From positions 138,982,849 through 139,046,848 of the forward strand of contig NC_081410.1 in the NCBI RefSeq assembly GCF_030272615.1: a stretch of DNA of 64,000 bases. The letters run 5' to 3'. Positions 11,681 to 23,889 of the stretch are shown piece after piece (positions within the stretch are counted from its first letter, which is position 1; each line of letters opens with the position of its first letter). Under the pieces are notes generated by a model, which saw nothing but the letters and a program-made list of their open reading frames with translations, was not told where the DNA came from and ran no database searches. The DNA comes from Cryptomeria japonica. Taxonomy: Eukaryota > Streptophyta > Pinopsida > Cupressales > Cupressaceae. The translations under genes and the position numbers were made by a program.

Positions 11681-14600
11681 TCATAGATAGTGGATGCTCA
11701 CATCACATGAAAGGTGATAAACACAAGTTTGTTATGTTAGAAGATTATGATGGAGGCTATGTAAGATTTGGTAATGATACACCATGTCTGGTAAAAGGTA
11801 AAGGATCTATAACACTTCTTGACAATGCAAGATGCAATGATGTTTATTGGGTTCAAGGATTGAAATACAATTTGTTAAGTGTAGAATAGCTAAACAACAT
11901 AGGTTACCAAATAGAATTTCAGAAAGGAATTGTCAAAGTTCATGACAAGCATGGAAAGTTAGCTGCTATCGGGACACAAACAAAAGGTAACACATTTCAC
12001 CTTGACTCAACTCAGAACAAGTTTTTGTATGCAAAGATAGATAATACCTGGTTATGACATAAAAGGTTTTGTCATGTAAATTTTGATAATCTGATCAAAA
12101 TAAGTAAGAAGCACTGAGTAAGAGGTCTACCAAGTTTGGAAAAGCCTGAGAATGCTATGTGCCGAGGATGCTAGGTGGGTAAAATGACAAGATCAAGCTT
12201 TAGAAGTAAGTCCCACACTTCAAAGAGAATTTTAGATCTTGTGCACATTGATCTTTGTGGTCCTATGAAAGTTCAAAGTTGTTATGGTGATAAATATTTC
12301 ATATTATTTGTGGATGATTATTCAAGAATGATGTCAGTTATGTTTTTAAAAGAAAAATCATAAGGTTTTCAAATGTTTAAATGGTACAAAGCAAGAGTTG
12401 AAAATGAAACAGGAAGACAACTGAAATGTCTTAGATTAGACAGAGGAGGAAAGTTCACAACTGTTGAGTTCAACTTATTCTGCAATGATCATGGTATAAA
12501 AAGACAAGTCTTTGCACTGAGAAATCCACAACACAATGGAATAGCTAAAAGAAGAAATAGATCTATTGTTGATTGTGCCAAAACCCCGATGATTGAAAAG
12601 AAAGTGCCACAAACATTTTGGAGAGAAGCAATAAGCACAACAGTTTACACCTTGAATCGAGTACAACTGAAGAAAGGAACTTTGAAGACACCATATGAAA
12701 TCTCGTATGACAAGAAACCTAATGTAAGTTATTTCAAAATATTTGGAAGTAAATGCTATGTACAAAAGGATGATAGAAATCAGAAAAGTGAAGAAGGAAC
12801 ATTTCTTGGTTATTATCGCTTCAAATTCAGATATCAGACATGTGTTCTGTCTCAGTTTGTTCCTTGTCATCACTAGATCATTCTTATCTCCTATAATCTG
12901 ACTTGATGCATGATGTCTTCTTACATACTTGGCTAATATAGGCTTGGTAGGCTTTGTATGATCTTCTTCATCACTCGGTAACTGGATATTCTCTTCATTT
13001 TCTTCTGTAGTTTTCTCGGCAGGACTTCTTGGTTGAACATAGACAAATTCAACATAATCTTCTGGTTCTTTGGACTTTCCTTCATCATTTCTTTCTACAA
13101 ATTCATCAATTTTCACATTTGCACTTTCTACTATTTTGTTAGATGATTTGATCAGACATTTAAATGCTTTACTTCTAAACTAGTGAAAGAAGCATTTAAT
13201 AGTGAAGATTGGATAAATGCTATGATATAAGAGATTGATCAAATCAAGAAGAATGACACATGTACACTGGTCCCAAGACCGAAGGACAAAAATGTAATCG
13301 GTACAAAGTGGATTTTTAGAAACAAGCTAAATGAAAAAGGTGAGGTCATTCAAAATAAAGTAAGACTAGTTTGCAAAGGTTATGCCCAAGAAGAAGGAAT
13401 TGATTATGGTGAGACTTTTGCACCTGTGGCTAGACTTGAAGGAGTAAGAAAATTGTTGGCATATGCTACTTACAAGAATTTCAAGGTATATCAATTGGAT
13501 GTCAAATCTGTATTTCTGAATGGTATATTAGAAGAAGAAGTTTTTATTGAACAACCTAAAGGATTTGCTGAAGACAAGAATAAAGATCAGGTATGTAAAT
13601 TGAACAAAGCTTTATATGGTTTGAAACAAGCACCTAGAGCATGATATGAAAGATTGCACTCTTATTTAATCAAGATTGGTTTTATAAGAAAAAGTGAAAA
13701 CAACAATATGTACATGAAGAATGATGAAAATGGAATACTAATCTCAGCCATATTTGTTGATGATATTATCTTTTGTGGAAATGACTCTTTATGCAAGAAC
13801 TTTGGAAATGAAATGAGCAAAGAATTTGCGATGCCATTAATCAGTGAGATAAAGTATTTCATAGATTTACAGATACTGCAAATGAAAAATGAGATTTTCA
13901 TTACTCAATCCAAGTACATAAAGGAAATCTTGAAGAAATTTGGAATAGAGGATTCAAAACCAGTAAGTACTTCTATGACTACCAATTGTAAACTATCGAA
14001 GAATGATGAATCTGCATCTGTTGATGAGACACTTTACCGATCCATGATTGGAAAGGTACAATATTTTGTTCACAGCAGGCCAGATATAACACATGCAGTA
14101 GGTATAGTTGCAAGATTCTCTGCAGATCCTAAGGAAACACACATGCCAGCAATCAGGAGAATTTTCAGATACTTGAAAGGCACTGAGGATTATGGCTTAG
14201 TATATCACAAAGGAAATGATTTTGATTTAAAAGTTTATACTGATGCTGATTGGGTAGGCAACCTTGATGACAAGAAAAACACAAGTGGAGGAGCTTTCTT
14301 TTTAGGAGAAAGACTAGTGAGTTGGTTTAGCAAGAAACAAGGATGTGTTTCACAGTCAATAACAGAAGCTGAATACGTTGCTGCAACATTGATTTGTACC
14401 AACATAGCATGGATCAAACAACTATTGGATGGTATAAATGAGAAAGTTACCGAGCCAGTAACTATATTCAGTGACAATACTAGTGCCATTAACATTTCAA
14501 AGAATCCAGTTATGCACTCTAAGACAAAGCACATCTCTATCAAATATCATTATCTTAGAGAAGAAGCTCAAGAGAAGAAAGTGGTGTTGGAGTATGTTAG

Positions 14601-14706
14601 CACGAAGGAACAAATAGCAGATATCTTCACCAAGCCATTGCCAAGGGACACTTTTGAGTACCCTAGAAGTAAGTTAGGGGTCCTACCCCTATCTTTCATT
14701 CACTGA
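11681..14706 (+). pseudogene. pol: Copia pol, B copy 1 (PR, INT, inverted linker, RT, RNase H)
   Basis: Domains in order: protease DSGCSHHM (D at 11686); integrase zinc region and core (about 11960-12816, with HIDLCGPMKVQS and a QHNGIAKRRNRS region); an inverted 360-bp linker (12817-13176); RT (13177 to about 13870, [11 protein letters not shown] and FVDD at 13753-13764); RNase H (about 13990-14706, with DADWVG, EAEYVA and SDNTSAI). The RT-RNase H part is open for 350 codons from 13654. Stops at 11887, 12055, 12172 and 13228 are shared with copy 2. Others, such as TAG at 11677, TAA at 12361 and TGA at 13642, are private. The order PR-INT-RT-RH is diagnostic of Ty1/copia. Confidence 0.92.
12817..13176 (-). 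other. 360-bp inverted segment inside B copy 1 pol
   Basis: The plus strand is non-coding here. The minus strand continues the copia linker between integrase and RT: RSKAF..., then KIVESANVKIDEF, then an acidic stretch (YVEFVYVQPRSPAEKTTEEN) and TRNKLRQNT. The plus-strand flanks are FLGYY on the left and VKEAFNSEDWINAM on the right, the parts that should border this linker. In copy 2 the breakpoints lie at a short inverted match (TATTCT on the left, AGAATA on the right). Confidence 0.9.
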
Positions 14707-15089
14707 CTGAGTTCGGTAAACAGATCAATTCAATGACTCTACAAAATATCTTTTAGGAGTTGATGCTGAATTACACACTTTAGGATGTTCTCTAAAGGTG
14801 TGCAAGAAACAATATAGGAAATAGGAATTGAAGACAAAATATTCTGACTGAGACTGAGTTGACACAACAACAAGAAATCACTTCATATAGGAAGAAACTA
14901 TGTTTTAGTTCTTTACTTTTTGGCATTATTGTCAAAGGGGGAGAAGACTGGAGAAAAGGAGTGAATACTAATGTATGGGAAGAAGATTGATGACAAGAGG
15001 AGAGCATTTCAGCATTTCAGAATCTCACAACAATCCAAATCAATTAGGTCAAATCAATTGGTTTTGCCATCAATACCAATGGGGGAGAT
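14707..15089 (+). other. 3' leader of B copy 1 with purine tracts
   Basis: Non-coding sequence between the RNase H stop and LTR 2. It contains the upstream tract TCAAAGGGGGAGAAG (14932-14946) and the tract AATGGGGGAGA directly before the LTR (about 15078-15089), the expected plus-strand primer. Multiple such tracts are a Sirevirus trait. Confidence 0.85.
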
Positions 15090-16615
15090 TGTTGGCATTA
15101 TAACAGGCAAGGAGAGATTGCTTGCATTATAACAGACAAGGAGAGATTGTTGGCATTTCAATAAGGATATTGAGAAGGTTCTTGATGATTATGGATATAA
15201 CTGATTAAGGATATTAACTGTCTTAATATTATTATTTTATCATTGATGTCAAGAAAATGATTTTCTAATTCATTATGATGTTGCCATATCTTAAGGAGTA
15301 TGATTTGATGAGTATAAAGATGTCGGTAAAAGACACAGAAAGAATGTGATGAATAAGGGGAGGAATAAGTTATTCAATGGGTAACTATTACCGAGTTAGA
15401 CAATGATGAGATCATGATGTTTAGATTGTTTTGATATCATACATATGTTATTGATTGTAAGGTTAATACTATACTATGTTAGCAAGCAAAGAACCTAGTC
15501 GGTAAACCCTAAGGTTATCACTATCGGTTAATGAAGGCAGAATGTCTATCGAGTGAAGTTTAGTATTTACCGAGTTGCAACCGAGTAGTAACATAATGCA
15601 TTGAATGAATAAAAGCATTATTTAATGAAGGAAGATGATGAGCTAGCTATGATTAAATGATTGGTATGCCATGCATGAATTTTGTTAAAGAATCTATGGC
15701 AAAGGAAAATTGGCAGGAAGATCTACAGCTTAGATTGAATTGCAATACCCTAGCAAAATTTCCAAGAAATGTATGCAAGTTACAAGGTAGGGTAAAATGT
15801 TTTTCAGATCAAAGGATACATTGAACTTGGTCAAAGGTTGAAGATCTGATGGCTATGATTGATCATGAGAAATGTGATCAAGGAGATTAAGCAGTCAGCA
15901 AATTGTTTATAAATAAGGAATTGTTGATAAACAATGTATGCAGGCAAGTATATGCACAGGGATGCTACATAGTGATTACCGAGCACAAAATCTTGAAGAC
16001 CTGTTTGAATAAAAGAGTATAGAGCCAAACAGATGGACAAGATAAGTCCTATATTGTACTGAGCAAATAAGAATCTGCTTTAGCATTTTAGATGTGAAGT
16101 TGTAGATAGATTTTTATTACTGTTATTTTGTGAAGTGACAGAAAATCTGTTAACCGAGTGGACTTAACAGTCTTATTTGTAATACCCTCTAGCAAGGTGA
16201 CATTCTGATTGAGTGTTTGAAATCATTTAACAAGGTCACTTATAGCAAGGTGAAGATCCTAACAGATCTGAGGGAAATCCCTTAACCGGGTCACATCTAG
16301 CAATGTGTTTGTAATCTTTAATAGGATTTGCTTTTAACCGAGCATACTCTAGAAGAGTATATTTCTTAGTGGGTCTGAAATCCCACAGTGGTTTTTCCCT
16401 ATTTGGGTTTCCACGTTAAATATGGTGATATGAGTATTATGATGTTTATATGCTTTTGAGTTTGCATATTTAGCAGTTTTGGTTATATTACTGAAGTATA
16501 TGTTACCGAGGTTGAATCTATTATTTTTATGGAAGATTAAGTTTGTATGAATCACCCCCCCCTCTCATCTTGTTAGCTATTGGATCTATACTTAGATTAA
16601 GTATCAGAACTATCA
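15090..16615 (+). repeat. B LTR 2, shared middle LTR (1526 bp)
   Basis: Starts TGTTGGCATTATAAC with intact TG and ends ...GAACTATCA. It is 22-23 bp shorter than LTRs 1 and 3 because it has only one copy of the 23-bp GAACCTAGTYGGTAAACCC unit (about 15488-15512). TATAAATA lies at 15908-15915. A purine tract on its left and a primer site on its right show that it belongs to both internal units. Confidence 0.92.
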
Positions 16616-16617
16616 AC

Positions 16618-16629
16618 TGGTATCAGAGC
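16618..16629 (+). other. Primer-binding site, B copy 2
   Basis: TGGTATCAGAGC, an unmutated initiator tRNA-Met complement, two bases after the end of LTR 2. Confidence 0.92.
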
Positions 16630-16679
16630 ATTGGACTCGGGAAGAAAAGTTTAAAGGTACTTGAGGCAAAGATGTTAAG

Positions 16680-17740
16680 ATGTATAAGAGGAATGCACCA
16701 AAGCTGAACAATCCTAGTTTCTCTACATGGTAGAAAAGGATGAAGCTGCACCTATCAAGAGTTGGAGAATATGTTGTATATTATCTGGAGAATGATTTCA
16801 TTACACCGTGCACCTATCCATTGACAATTGAAGAGATAAAAGAAAAGAAGGAACATATTCAAGCAATGATTGAAATAACATCTGAATTGACCGATTTAGA
16901 GTTTAATGATCTAGAAGGCTGCAATGATCCAAAAGCAATGTGGGACAAGCTCATATCAGTGTATGGTGTAGATGAACATGTTCAAAGAGAAAAAGTGGAT
17001 AGTCTAAGAGGACAACTTGAATCTATGATGATGAATGAAGGTGAGAACATAACCCAGTACAATACAAGACTAAAGGAGATTGTCAATCAAATCAAATGAG
17101 CAGGTGGAACTATTGAAGAAAAGGATATAACAAGTAAGTTATTAAGAACCCTTCTACTAGCTTATGCAATCCGAGTCTCTACAATCAATGAATTAAGGTT
17201 TGTACCCAATATGCTAGTTTCTTTAGATGCTACTATTGGTAAGCAACATGCATTGGAGTTAAGTAACTTTGATAACAGTGGGTCATCGGTAAATAAAGTT
17301 GAATTTGCATTTAGTTCTTTTCATATTAGTGAATCAGATGATTACAATGAAAGAATGTGTAAGTACACTAAAGAGGATCACAGTGGAGCAAGTGAAAGAT
17401 TTTGCAAGAACATGGAAGAAGTACACAAACTGTATGAGGAAATCAGAAAGCAAGAAGAGTTTGAAGCACTATTAGCTAGAAGGTTACTGAGAGGCAAAGG
17501 TAAGTATAAAGGAAAACTACCTTTGAAATGTTTCAATTGTGATAAGATAGGACATATGGATTCTAACTGTCCTAACAAATAATCTACTGAAAAGAGAGAT
17601 TACCGAGATGATAGACAAAAAGAAAATTATTACAAAGGACACCGAGACTTCAAAAGAAGATATAGAAATTCATGCTTAATAGTTGATGAGGAATGCAATG
17701 TTGATAAATTAGATGAAACTAATACATAGGAAGTAGTTTA
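16680..17740 (+). pseudogene. gag: Copia gag, B copy 2
   Basis: Same protein as in copy 1, with ATG at 16680. A private TAG at 16731 (CAG in copy 1) and the shared TGA at 17097-17099 break the capsid part. From 17211 the frame is open for 123 codons through an intact zinc knuckle CFNCDKIGHMDSNC (17529-17570) to a private TAA at 17580-17582. Copy 1's frameshift near 11117 is absent here, so that lesion arose after the copies separated. Confidence 0.9.
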
Positions 17741-20700
17741 TGTGGCTATCAAAGATGAATCAGATGAAGAAAGGTATGAAGAAAAAGCCCTAATATCTCA
17801 CATAAATACTAATGATTCTTGGATCATAGATAGTGGATGCTCACATCACATGAAAGGTGATAAACACAAGTTTGTTATGTTAGAAGATTATGATGGAGGC
17901 TATGTAAGATTTGGTAATGATGCACCATGTTCGGTAAAAGGTAAAGGATCTATAACACTTCTTGACAATACAAGATGCAATGATGTTTATTAGGTTCAAG
18001 GATTGAAATATAATTTGTTAAGTGTAGCATAGCTAAACAACATAGGTTACCGAATAGAATTACAGAAAGGAATTATCAAAGTTCATGACAAGCATGGAAA
18101 GTTAGCTGCTATCGGGACACAAACAGAAGGTAACACATTTCACCTTGACTCAACTTGGAACAAGTGTCTATATGCAAAGATAGATGATACCTGGTTATGA
18201 CATAAAAGGTTTTGTCATGTAAATTTTGATAAACTGATCAAAATGAGTAAGAAGCAACGAGTAAGAGGTCTACCGAGTTTGGAAAAGCCTGAGAATGCTA
18301 TGTGCTGAGGATGCTAGATGGGTAAAATGACAAGATCAAGCTTAGAAGTAAGTCCTACACTTCAAAGGGAATTTTAGATCTTGTGCACACTGATCCTTGT
18401 GGTCCTATGAAAGTTCAAAGTTATTATGGTGATAAATATTTCATATTATTTGTGGATGATTATTCAAGGATGATGTCAGTTATGTTTTTAAAAGAAAAAT
18501 CAGAAGGTTTTCAAATGTTTAAATGGTACAAGACAAGAGTTTAAAATGAAATAGGAAGACAACTGAAATGTCTTAGATCAGACAGAGGAGGAGAGTTCAC
18601 ATCTGATGAGTTCAACTTATTCTGCAATGAGCATGATATAAAAAGACAAGTCTCTACACCGAGAACTCCACAAAAAAATGGAATACCTGAGAGAAGAAAT
18701 AGATCTATTGTGGATTGTGCCAAAACCCTGATGATTGAAAAGAAAGTGCCACAAACATTTTGGAGAGAAGCAATAAGCACAAAAGTTTATACGTTGAACC
18801 AAGTACATCTGAAGAAAGGAACTTTGAAGACACCATATGAAATCTGGTATAACAAGAAATCTAATGTAAGTTATTTCAAAATCTTTGGAAGTAAATGCTA
18901 TGTACACAAGGATGATAGAAATGGCATGTTTGATCAGAAAAGTGAAGAAGGAACATTTCTTGGTTATTCTCTGTTCAAATTAAGATATTAGACATGTGTT
19001 CTATCTCAGTTTGTTCCTTGTCATCACTGGATCATCCTTATCTCCTATAATCTGACTTGATGCATGATGTGTTCTGACATACTTGGCTAATACAGGCTCG
19101 ATAGGCTCTGTATGATCTTCTTCATCACTCAGTAACTAGATATTCTCTTCATTTCCTTCTGTAGTTTTCTCGGTAGGACTTGTCAGTTGAACATAGACAA
19201 ATTCATCATAATCTTCTGGTTCTTTGGAGTTTCCTTCATTATTTCTTTTTGCAAATTCATCAATTTTCACATTTGCACTTTCTACTATTTTCTTAGATGA
19301 TTTGATCTGACATTTAAATGCTTTACTTCTAGAATAGTGAAAGAGGCATTTAACAGTGAAGATTGGATAAATGCTATAACATAAGAGATTGATCAAATCA
19401 AGAAGAATGACACATGGACACTGGTCCCAAGACCAAAGGACAAAAATGTAATCGATACAAAGTGGATTTTTAGAAACAAGTTGAATGAAAAAGATGAGGC
19501 CATTCAAAATAAAGCAAGACTAGTTTGCAAAGGTTATGTGCAAGAAGAAGGAATTGATTATGGTGAAACTTTTGCAGATGTGGCTAGACTTGAAGGAGTA
19601 AGAACATTGTTGGCATATGCTGCTTACAAAAATTTCAAGGTATATCAAATGGATGTCAAATCTGCATTTTTGAATGGTATATTAGAAGAAGAAGTTTTTA
19701 TTGAACAACCTGAAGGATTTGCTGAAGACAAGAATAAAGATCAGTTATGTAAGTTGAACAAAGCTTTATATGGTTTGAAACAAGCACCTAGAGCATGGTA
19801 TGAAAGATTGCACTCTTATTTAATCAAGATTGGTTTGATAAGAAAAAGTGAAAACAACAATATGTACAGGAAGAATGATGAAAATGGAATATTGATCTGA
19901 GCCATATTTGTTGATGATATTATCTTTTGTGGAAATGACTCTTTATGCAAGAACTTTGGAAATGAAATGAGCAAAGAATTTGAGATGTCATTAGTCAGTG
20001 AGATAAAGTATTTTATAGGTTTACAGATACTGCAAATGAAAGATGAGATTTTTATTACTCAATCCAAGTACATAAAGGAAATTTTGAAGAAATTTGGAAT
20101 GGAGGATTCAAAACCAGTAAGTACTTCTATGACTACCAATTGTAAACTATCAAAGAATGATGAATCTGCATCTGTTGATGAGACACTTTACCAATCCATG
20201 ATTGGAAAGGTACAATATATTGTTCATAGTAGGCAAGATATAGCACATGCAGTAGGTATAGTTGCAAGATTCTCTGCAGATCCTAAGGAAACACACATGA
20301 CAACAATCAAGAGAATTTTCAGATACTTGAAAGGCATTGAGGATTATGGCTTAGTATATCACAAAGGAAATGATTTTGATTTAAAAGTTTATACTGATGC
20401 TGATTGGGCAGGCAACATTGATGATAGGAAAAACACAAGTGGAGGAGCTTTCTTTTTAGGAGAAAGACTAGTGAGTTGGTTTAGCAAGAAACAAGGATGT
20501 GTTTCAAAGTCAACAACAGAAGCTAAATAAGTTGTTGCAGCATTGAATTGTACCAACATAGCATGGATCAAACAACTGTTGGATGGTATAAATGAGAAAG
20601 TTACCAAGCCAATAACTATATTGTGTGACAATACTAGTGCCATTAACATTTCAAAGAATCTAGTTATGCACTCTAAGACAAAGCACATCTCTATCAAATA

Positions 20701-20860
20701 TCATTATCTTAGAGAAGAAGCTCAAGAGAAGAAAGTGGTGTTGGAGTATGTTAGCACGAAGGAACAAATAGTAGATATCTTCACCAAGCCATTGCCAAGG
20801 GACACTTTTGAGTATCTCAGAAGTAAGTTAGGGGTCCTACCCCTATCTTCTACTCACTGA
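17741..20860 (+). pseudogene. pol: Copia pol, B copy 2 (PR, INT, inverted linker, RT, RNase H)
   Basis: Domains as in copy 1: protease WIIDSGCSHHMKG (D at 17829); integrase to 18970, with private damage near 18300-18345; inverted linker 18971-19330; RT 19331 to about 20060 ([42 protein letters not shown] at 19907-19918); RNase H to 20860 (DADWAG, CDNTSAI, KHISIKYHYLREE). Shared stops lie at 18030, 18198, 18315 and 19382. Private stops include TGA at 19898 and TAA at 20527. Confidence 0.92.
18971..19330 (-). other. 360-bp inverted segment inside B copy 2 pol
   Basis: The same inversion as in copy 1, with the same breakpoints and length. The minus strand reads YSRSKAFKCQIKSS, then KIVESANVKIDEF and an acidic tail. 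Flanks are GGTTATTCT on the left and AGAATAGTG on the right. Because it is shared, the inversion predates the split between the two copies. Confidence 0.9.
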
Positions 20861-21243
20861 CCGAGTTCGGTGAAAGCATCAATTCGATGACTCTACAGAA
20901 TATCTTTTAGGAGTTGATGTCGATTTACACACTTTAGGAGGTTATCTAAAGGTGTGCAAGAAACAATAAAGGGAATAGGAATTGAAGACAATATGATTTG
21001 ACCGAGACTAAGTTGACATAACAGCAGGAAATCACTTCATACAGGAAGAAACTATGTTTTAGTTCTTTACTTTTTGGCATTGTCGTCAAAGGGGGAGAAG
21101 ACTAGAGAAAAGGAGTGAATACTAATGTATGGGGAGAAGACTGATGATATGAGGAGAGCATTTCAGCATTTCAGACTCTCACAACAATCTGAATCAATTA
21201 GGTCAAATCAATTGGTTTTGCCATCAATACCAATGGGGGAGAT
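20861..21243 (+). other. 3' leader of B copy 2 with purine tracts
   Basis: Counterpart of 14707-15089. Upstream tract TCAAAGGGGGAGAAG at about 21086-21100 and terminal tract AATGGGGGAGAT just before LTR 3. No coding sequence. Confidence 0.85.
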
Positions 21244-22791
21244 TGTTGGCATTATAACAGACAAGGAGAGATTGTTGGCATTATAACAGACAAGGAGAGA
21301 TTGTTGGCATTTCAATAAGGATATTGAGAAGGTTGTTGATGATTATGGATATAACTGATTAAGGATGTTTACTGTCTTAATATTATTAATTTATCATTCA
21401 TGTCAAGAAAATGATTTTCTAATTCATTATGATGTTGCCATATCTTAAGGAGTATGATTTGATGAGTATAAATATGTTGGTAAAAGACACAGAAAGAATG
21501 TGATGAATAAGGGAAGGAATAAGTTATTCAATGGGCAACTATTACCGAGTTAGACAATGATGAGATCATGATGTTTAGATTGTTTTGATATCATACATAT
21601 GTTATTGATTGTAAGGTTAATACTATACTATGTTACCAAGCAAAGAACCTAGTCAGTAAACCCTAAGGAACCTAGTCGGTAAACCCTAAGGTTATCGCTA
21701 TTGGTTAATGAACGCGGAATGTCTACCGAGTGAAGTTTAGTATTTACCGAGTTGCAACCGAGTAGTAACAGAATGCATTGAATGAATAGAAGCACTATTT
21801 AATGAAGGAAGCTGATAAGCTGGCTATGATTAAATGATTGGTATGCTATGCATGAAGTTTTCTAAAGAATCTATGTCAAAGAAAAATCAGTAGGAAGATC
21901 TACAGCTCAGATTGAACTGCAATACCCTAGCACAAGTTCCAAGAAATGTATGCAAGTTCCAAGGCGGGGTAAAATGTTTTTCAGATCGAATGATACATTG
22001 AACTTGGTCAAAGGTTGAAGATCTGATGGCTATGATTGATAATGGGAAATGTGATCAAGGAGATTAAGCGGTGAGAAAATTGTTGATAAATAAGGAACTG
22101 TTGATAAACAATGTATTCGGGCAAGTGTATGCAGAGGGTTGCTACATAGTGATTACCGAGCACAAAAGCTTGAAGACCTGCTTGAATAACAGAGTATAGA
22201 GCCCAACAGATGGACAAGATAAGTCCTATATTGTATTGAGGAAATAAGAATCTGCTTTAGCATTTTTGATGTGAAGTTGCAGATAGATTTTTATTACTGT
22301 TATTTTGTGAAGTGACATAAAATCTCTTAATCGAGTGGACTTAACAGTCTTATTTGTAAAACTCTCTAGTAAGGTGATATTTTGATTTAGTGTTTGAAAT
22401 CCTTTAACAAGGTCACTTCTAATAAGGTGAAGATCCTAACAGATCTGAGGGAAATCTCTTAACCGGGTCACATCTAGCAATGTGTTTGAAATCTTTACCA
22501 TGATTTGCTTTTAACTAAGCATACTCTAGAAGAGTATATTTCTTAGTGGGTCCAAAATCCTACAGTGGTTTTTCCCTATTTGGGTTTCCACGTTAAATCT
22601 GGTGTTATGAGTATTATGATGTTTATATGCTTTTGAGTTTGCATGTTTAGCAGTTTTGGTTATATTACTGAAGTATATGTTACCGAGGTTGAATCTATTG
22701 TTTTTATGGAAGATTAAGTTTGTATGATTCACCCCCCCTCTCATCTTGTTAGCTATTGGATCTGTACTTACATTAAGTATCAGAACTATCA
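21244..22791 (+). repeat. B LTR 3 (1548 bp)
   Basis: Starts TGTTGGCATTATAAC and ends ...GAACTATCA at 22791, followed by the gtatc duplication. Like LTR 1 it has two copies of the 23-bp unit (about 21646-21692). The TATA-like site has decayed to GATAAATA near 22085. Confidence 0.92.
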
Positions 22792-22796
22792 GTATC
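22792..22796. other. Target-site duplication, right (gtatc)
   Basis: Exact match to 8920-8924, following the terminal CA of B LTR 3. Confidence 0.93.
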
Positions 22797-23481
22797 TCCC
22801 TCAGTAAATCCTACAAGATATAAATCCATGATTGGTGGTTTGCTATATTTAACTTAGAGTAGACTGGATATAATGAGTGTAGCCAGTATTGTATCAATAT
22901 TTCAAAGTAGTCCAACAGAAAATCATGAAAGTGCAATAAAAATGATATTCTAGTATTTGTAAGGAGCAACTTAATATGGTTTATTATACCCTAAAGATGA
23001 TGTCTTTACTTTATGTGCATATATAGATGCAAATTGGGTAGGTGATTTTGATGACCAGAAGATCGATGGAGCATTCTTTGTTGGGAAGAAGTTGGTTTCA
23101 TGAATCAACAAGTAGTCATGTATTTCTGTATCTACTATCAAAGCTGAATATGTTGTAGCCGCAACTAATTGCACTCAAGTTCTATGGATGAAGTAGATGT
23201 TGAAGGATATAAAAGTGAGTTGTAATGATCCAGTTTTTATTCATTGTGATAACTCTGTAGCTATTGACACATCAAAGAATTCGGTATTTCCCTCTAAGAC
23301 TAAGCATATATCAATCAAGTATAGCTTTTTGAAGGAAAAGGTAGAAGCAAAAGAAGTCAGATTGGTTTATGTGAACACTAAAGAATAGGTAGTACACATC
23401 TTCACTAAACCTTTGTCCCGAGAATCATTTGAGCATTTGAGAGACAGATTAGGGGTTTCTACCCCTCTGGTAGATAATTAA
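22797..23481 (+). pseudogene. pol: Copia pol of element A, final part (RT end, RNase H)
   Basis: Continues element A's polyprotein after the nested B array. It opens with PTRYKSMIGGLLYL, the conserved copia motif at the RT-RNase H border, then CAYIDANWVGDFDD, KAEYVVAAT, HCDNSVAIDTSKN and KHISIKYSFLKEK, and ends near LGVSTPLVDN with a stop at about 23479. Several stops are G-to-A or C-to-T (for example TGA near 23101 and TAG near 23194). Confidence 0.9.
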
Positions 23482-23889
23482 ATGATGTAGATGTGCATCA
23501 TCCTGGTATGCATTATCAGAGCTATCTTTTTCTCTAGATTGATGAACTAATGCCACTACTCAGGGTGAGTAGTAAGCCTTTAGATTTAGAGTTTTCATAT
23601 TCTATTTGATATATATGTCATATCTTTGGCATTACTGTCAAAGGGGGAGGAATATATGTGAAAAACCATTGCTATTTATTTTTAAGATTGATTTCACTCC
23701 TCAAGGGGAGTGTGGCAGTGAGTTTGGTAGTATTTGGTCTTTTGATTTAGATTTGGTTCAAAGCTTCATTGCTATACCATTTTATGGGAGATTGTTGGTT
23801 GTCTTCCATAGGGGGAGACTTGTTTGGCATTTCTTGGCACTTGGATGTTTTTCACATCTAGTGTTACCATCAATTTCAAAGGGGGGGAT
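23482..23889 (+). other. 3' leader of element A with three purine tracts
   Basis: Non-coding. G-rich tracts occur at about 23636-23651 (CTGTCAAAGGGGGAGG), 23808-23818 (AGGGGGAGA) and 23875-23888 (TTCAAAGGGGGGGA), the last directly before the LTR. Repeated tracts of this kind are characteristic of Sireviruses. The open frame at 23606-24034 crosses into the LTR and is not a gene. Confidence 0.8.

Larger units (their letters stand above)
8925..22791 (+). mobile_element. Tandem copia array B: LTR-internal-LTR-internal-LTR
   Basis: Three LTRs (8925-10473, 15090-16615, 21244-22791) enclose two internal regions of 4616 and 4628 bp. The whole 13.9-kb block is flanked by one 5-bp duplication, gtatc (8920-8924 and 22792-22796), inside pol of element A. 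Removing the block plus one duplication restores A's frame across the junction (KDVS joined to PSVNPTRYKSMIG). The middle LTR follows a purine tract and precedes a primer site, so it serves as both 3' and 5' LTR. By eye the copies differ at about 19 of 420 sites in gag (roughly 95% identical). The structure suggests unequal recombination between LTRs. Confidence 0.92.

Noticed and set aside
12475-13116. 213-codon minus-strand ORF in B copy 1 as an independent gene
   Set aside because: Its first half is the inverted pol linker, and the rest is antisense of integrase. It is an inversion product, not a gene.
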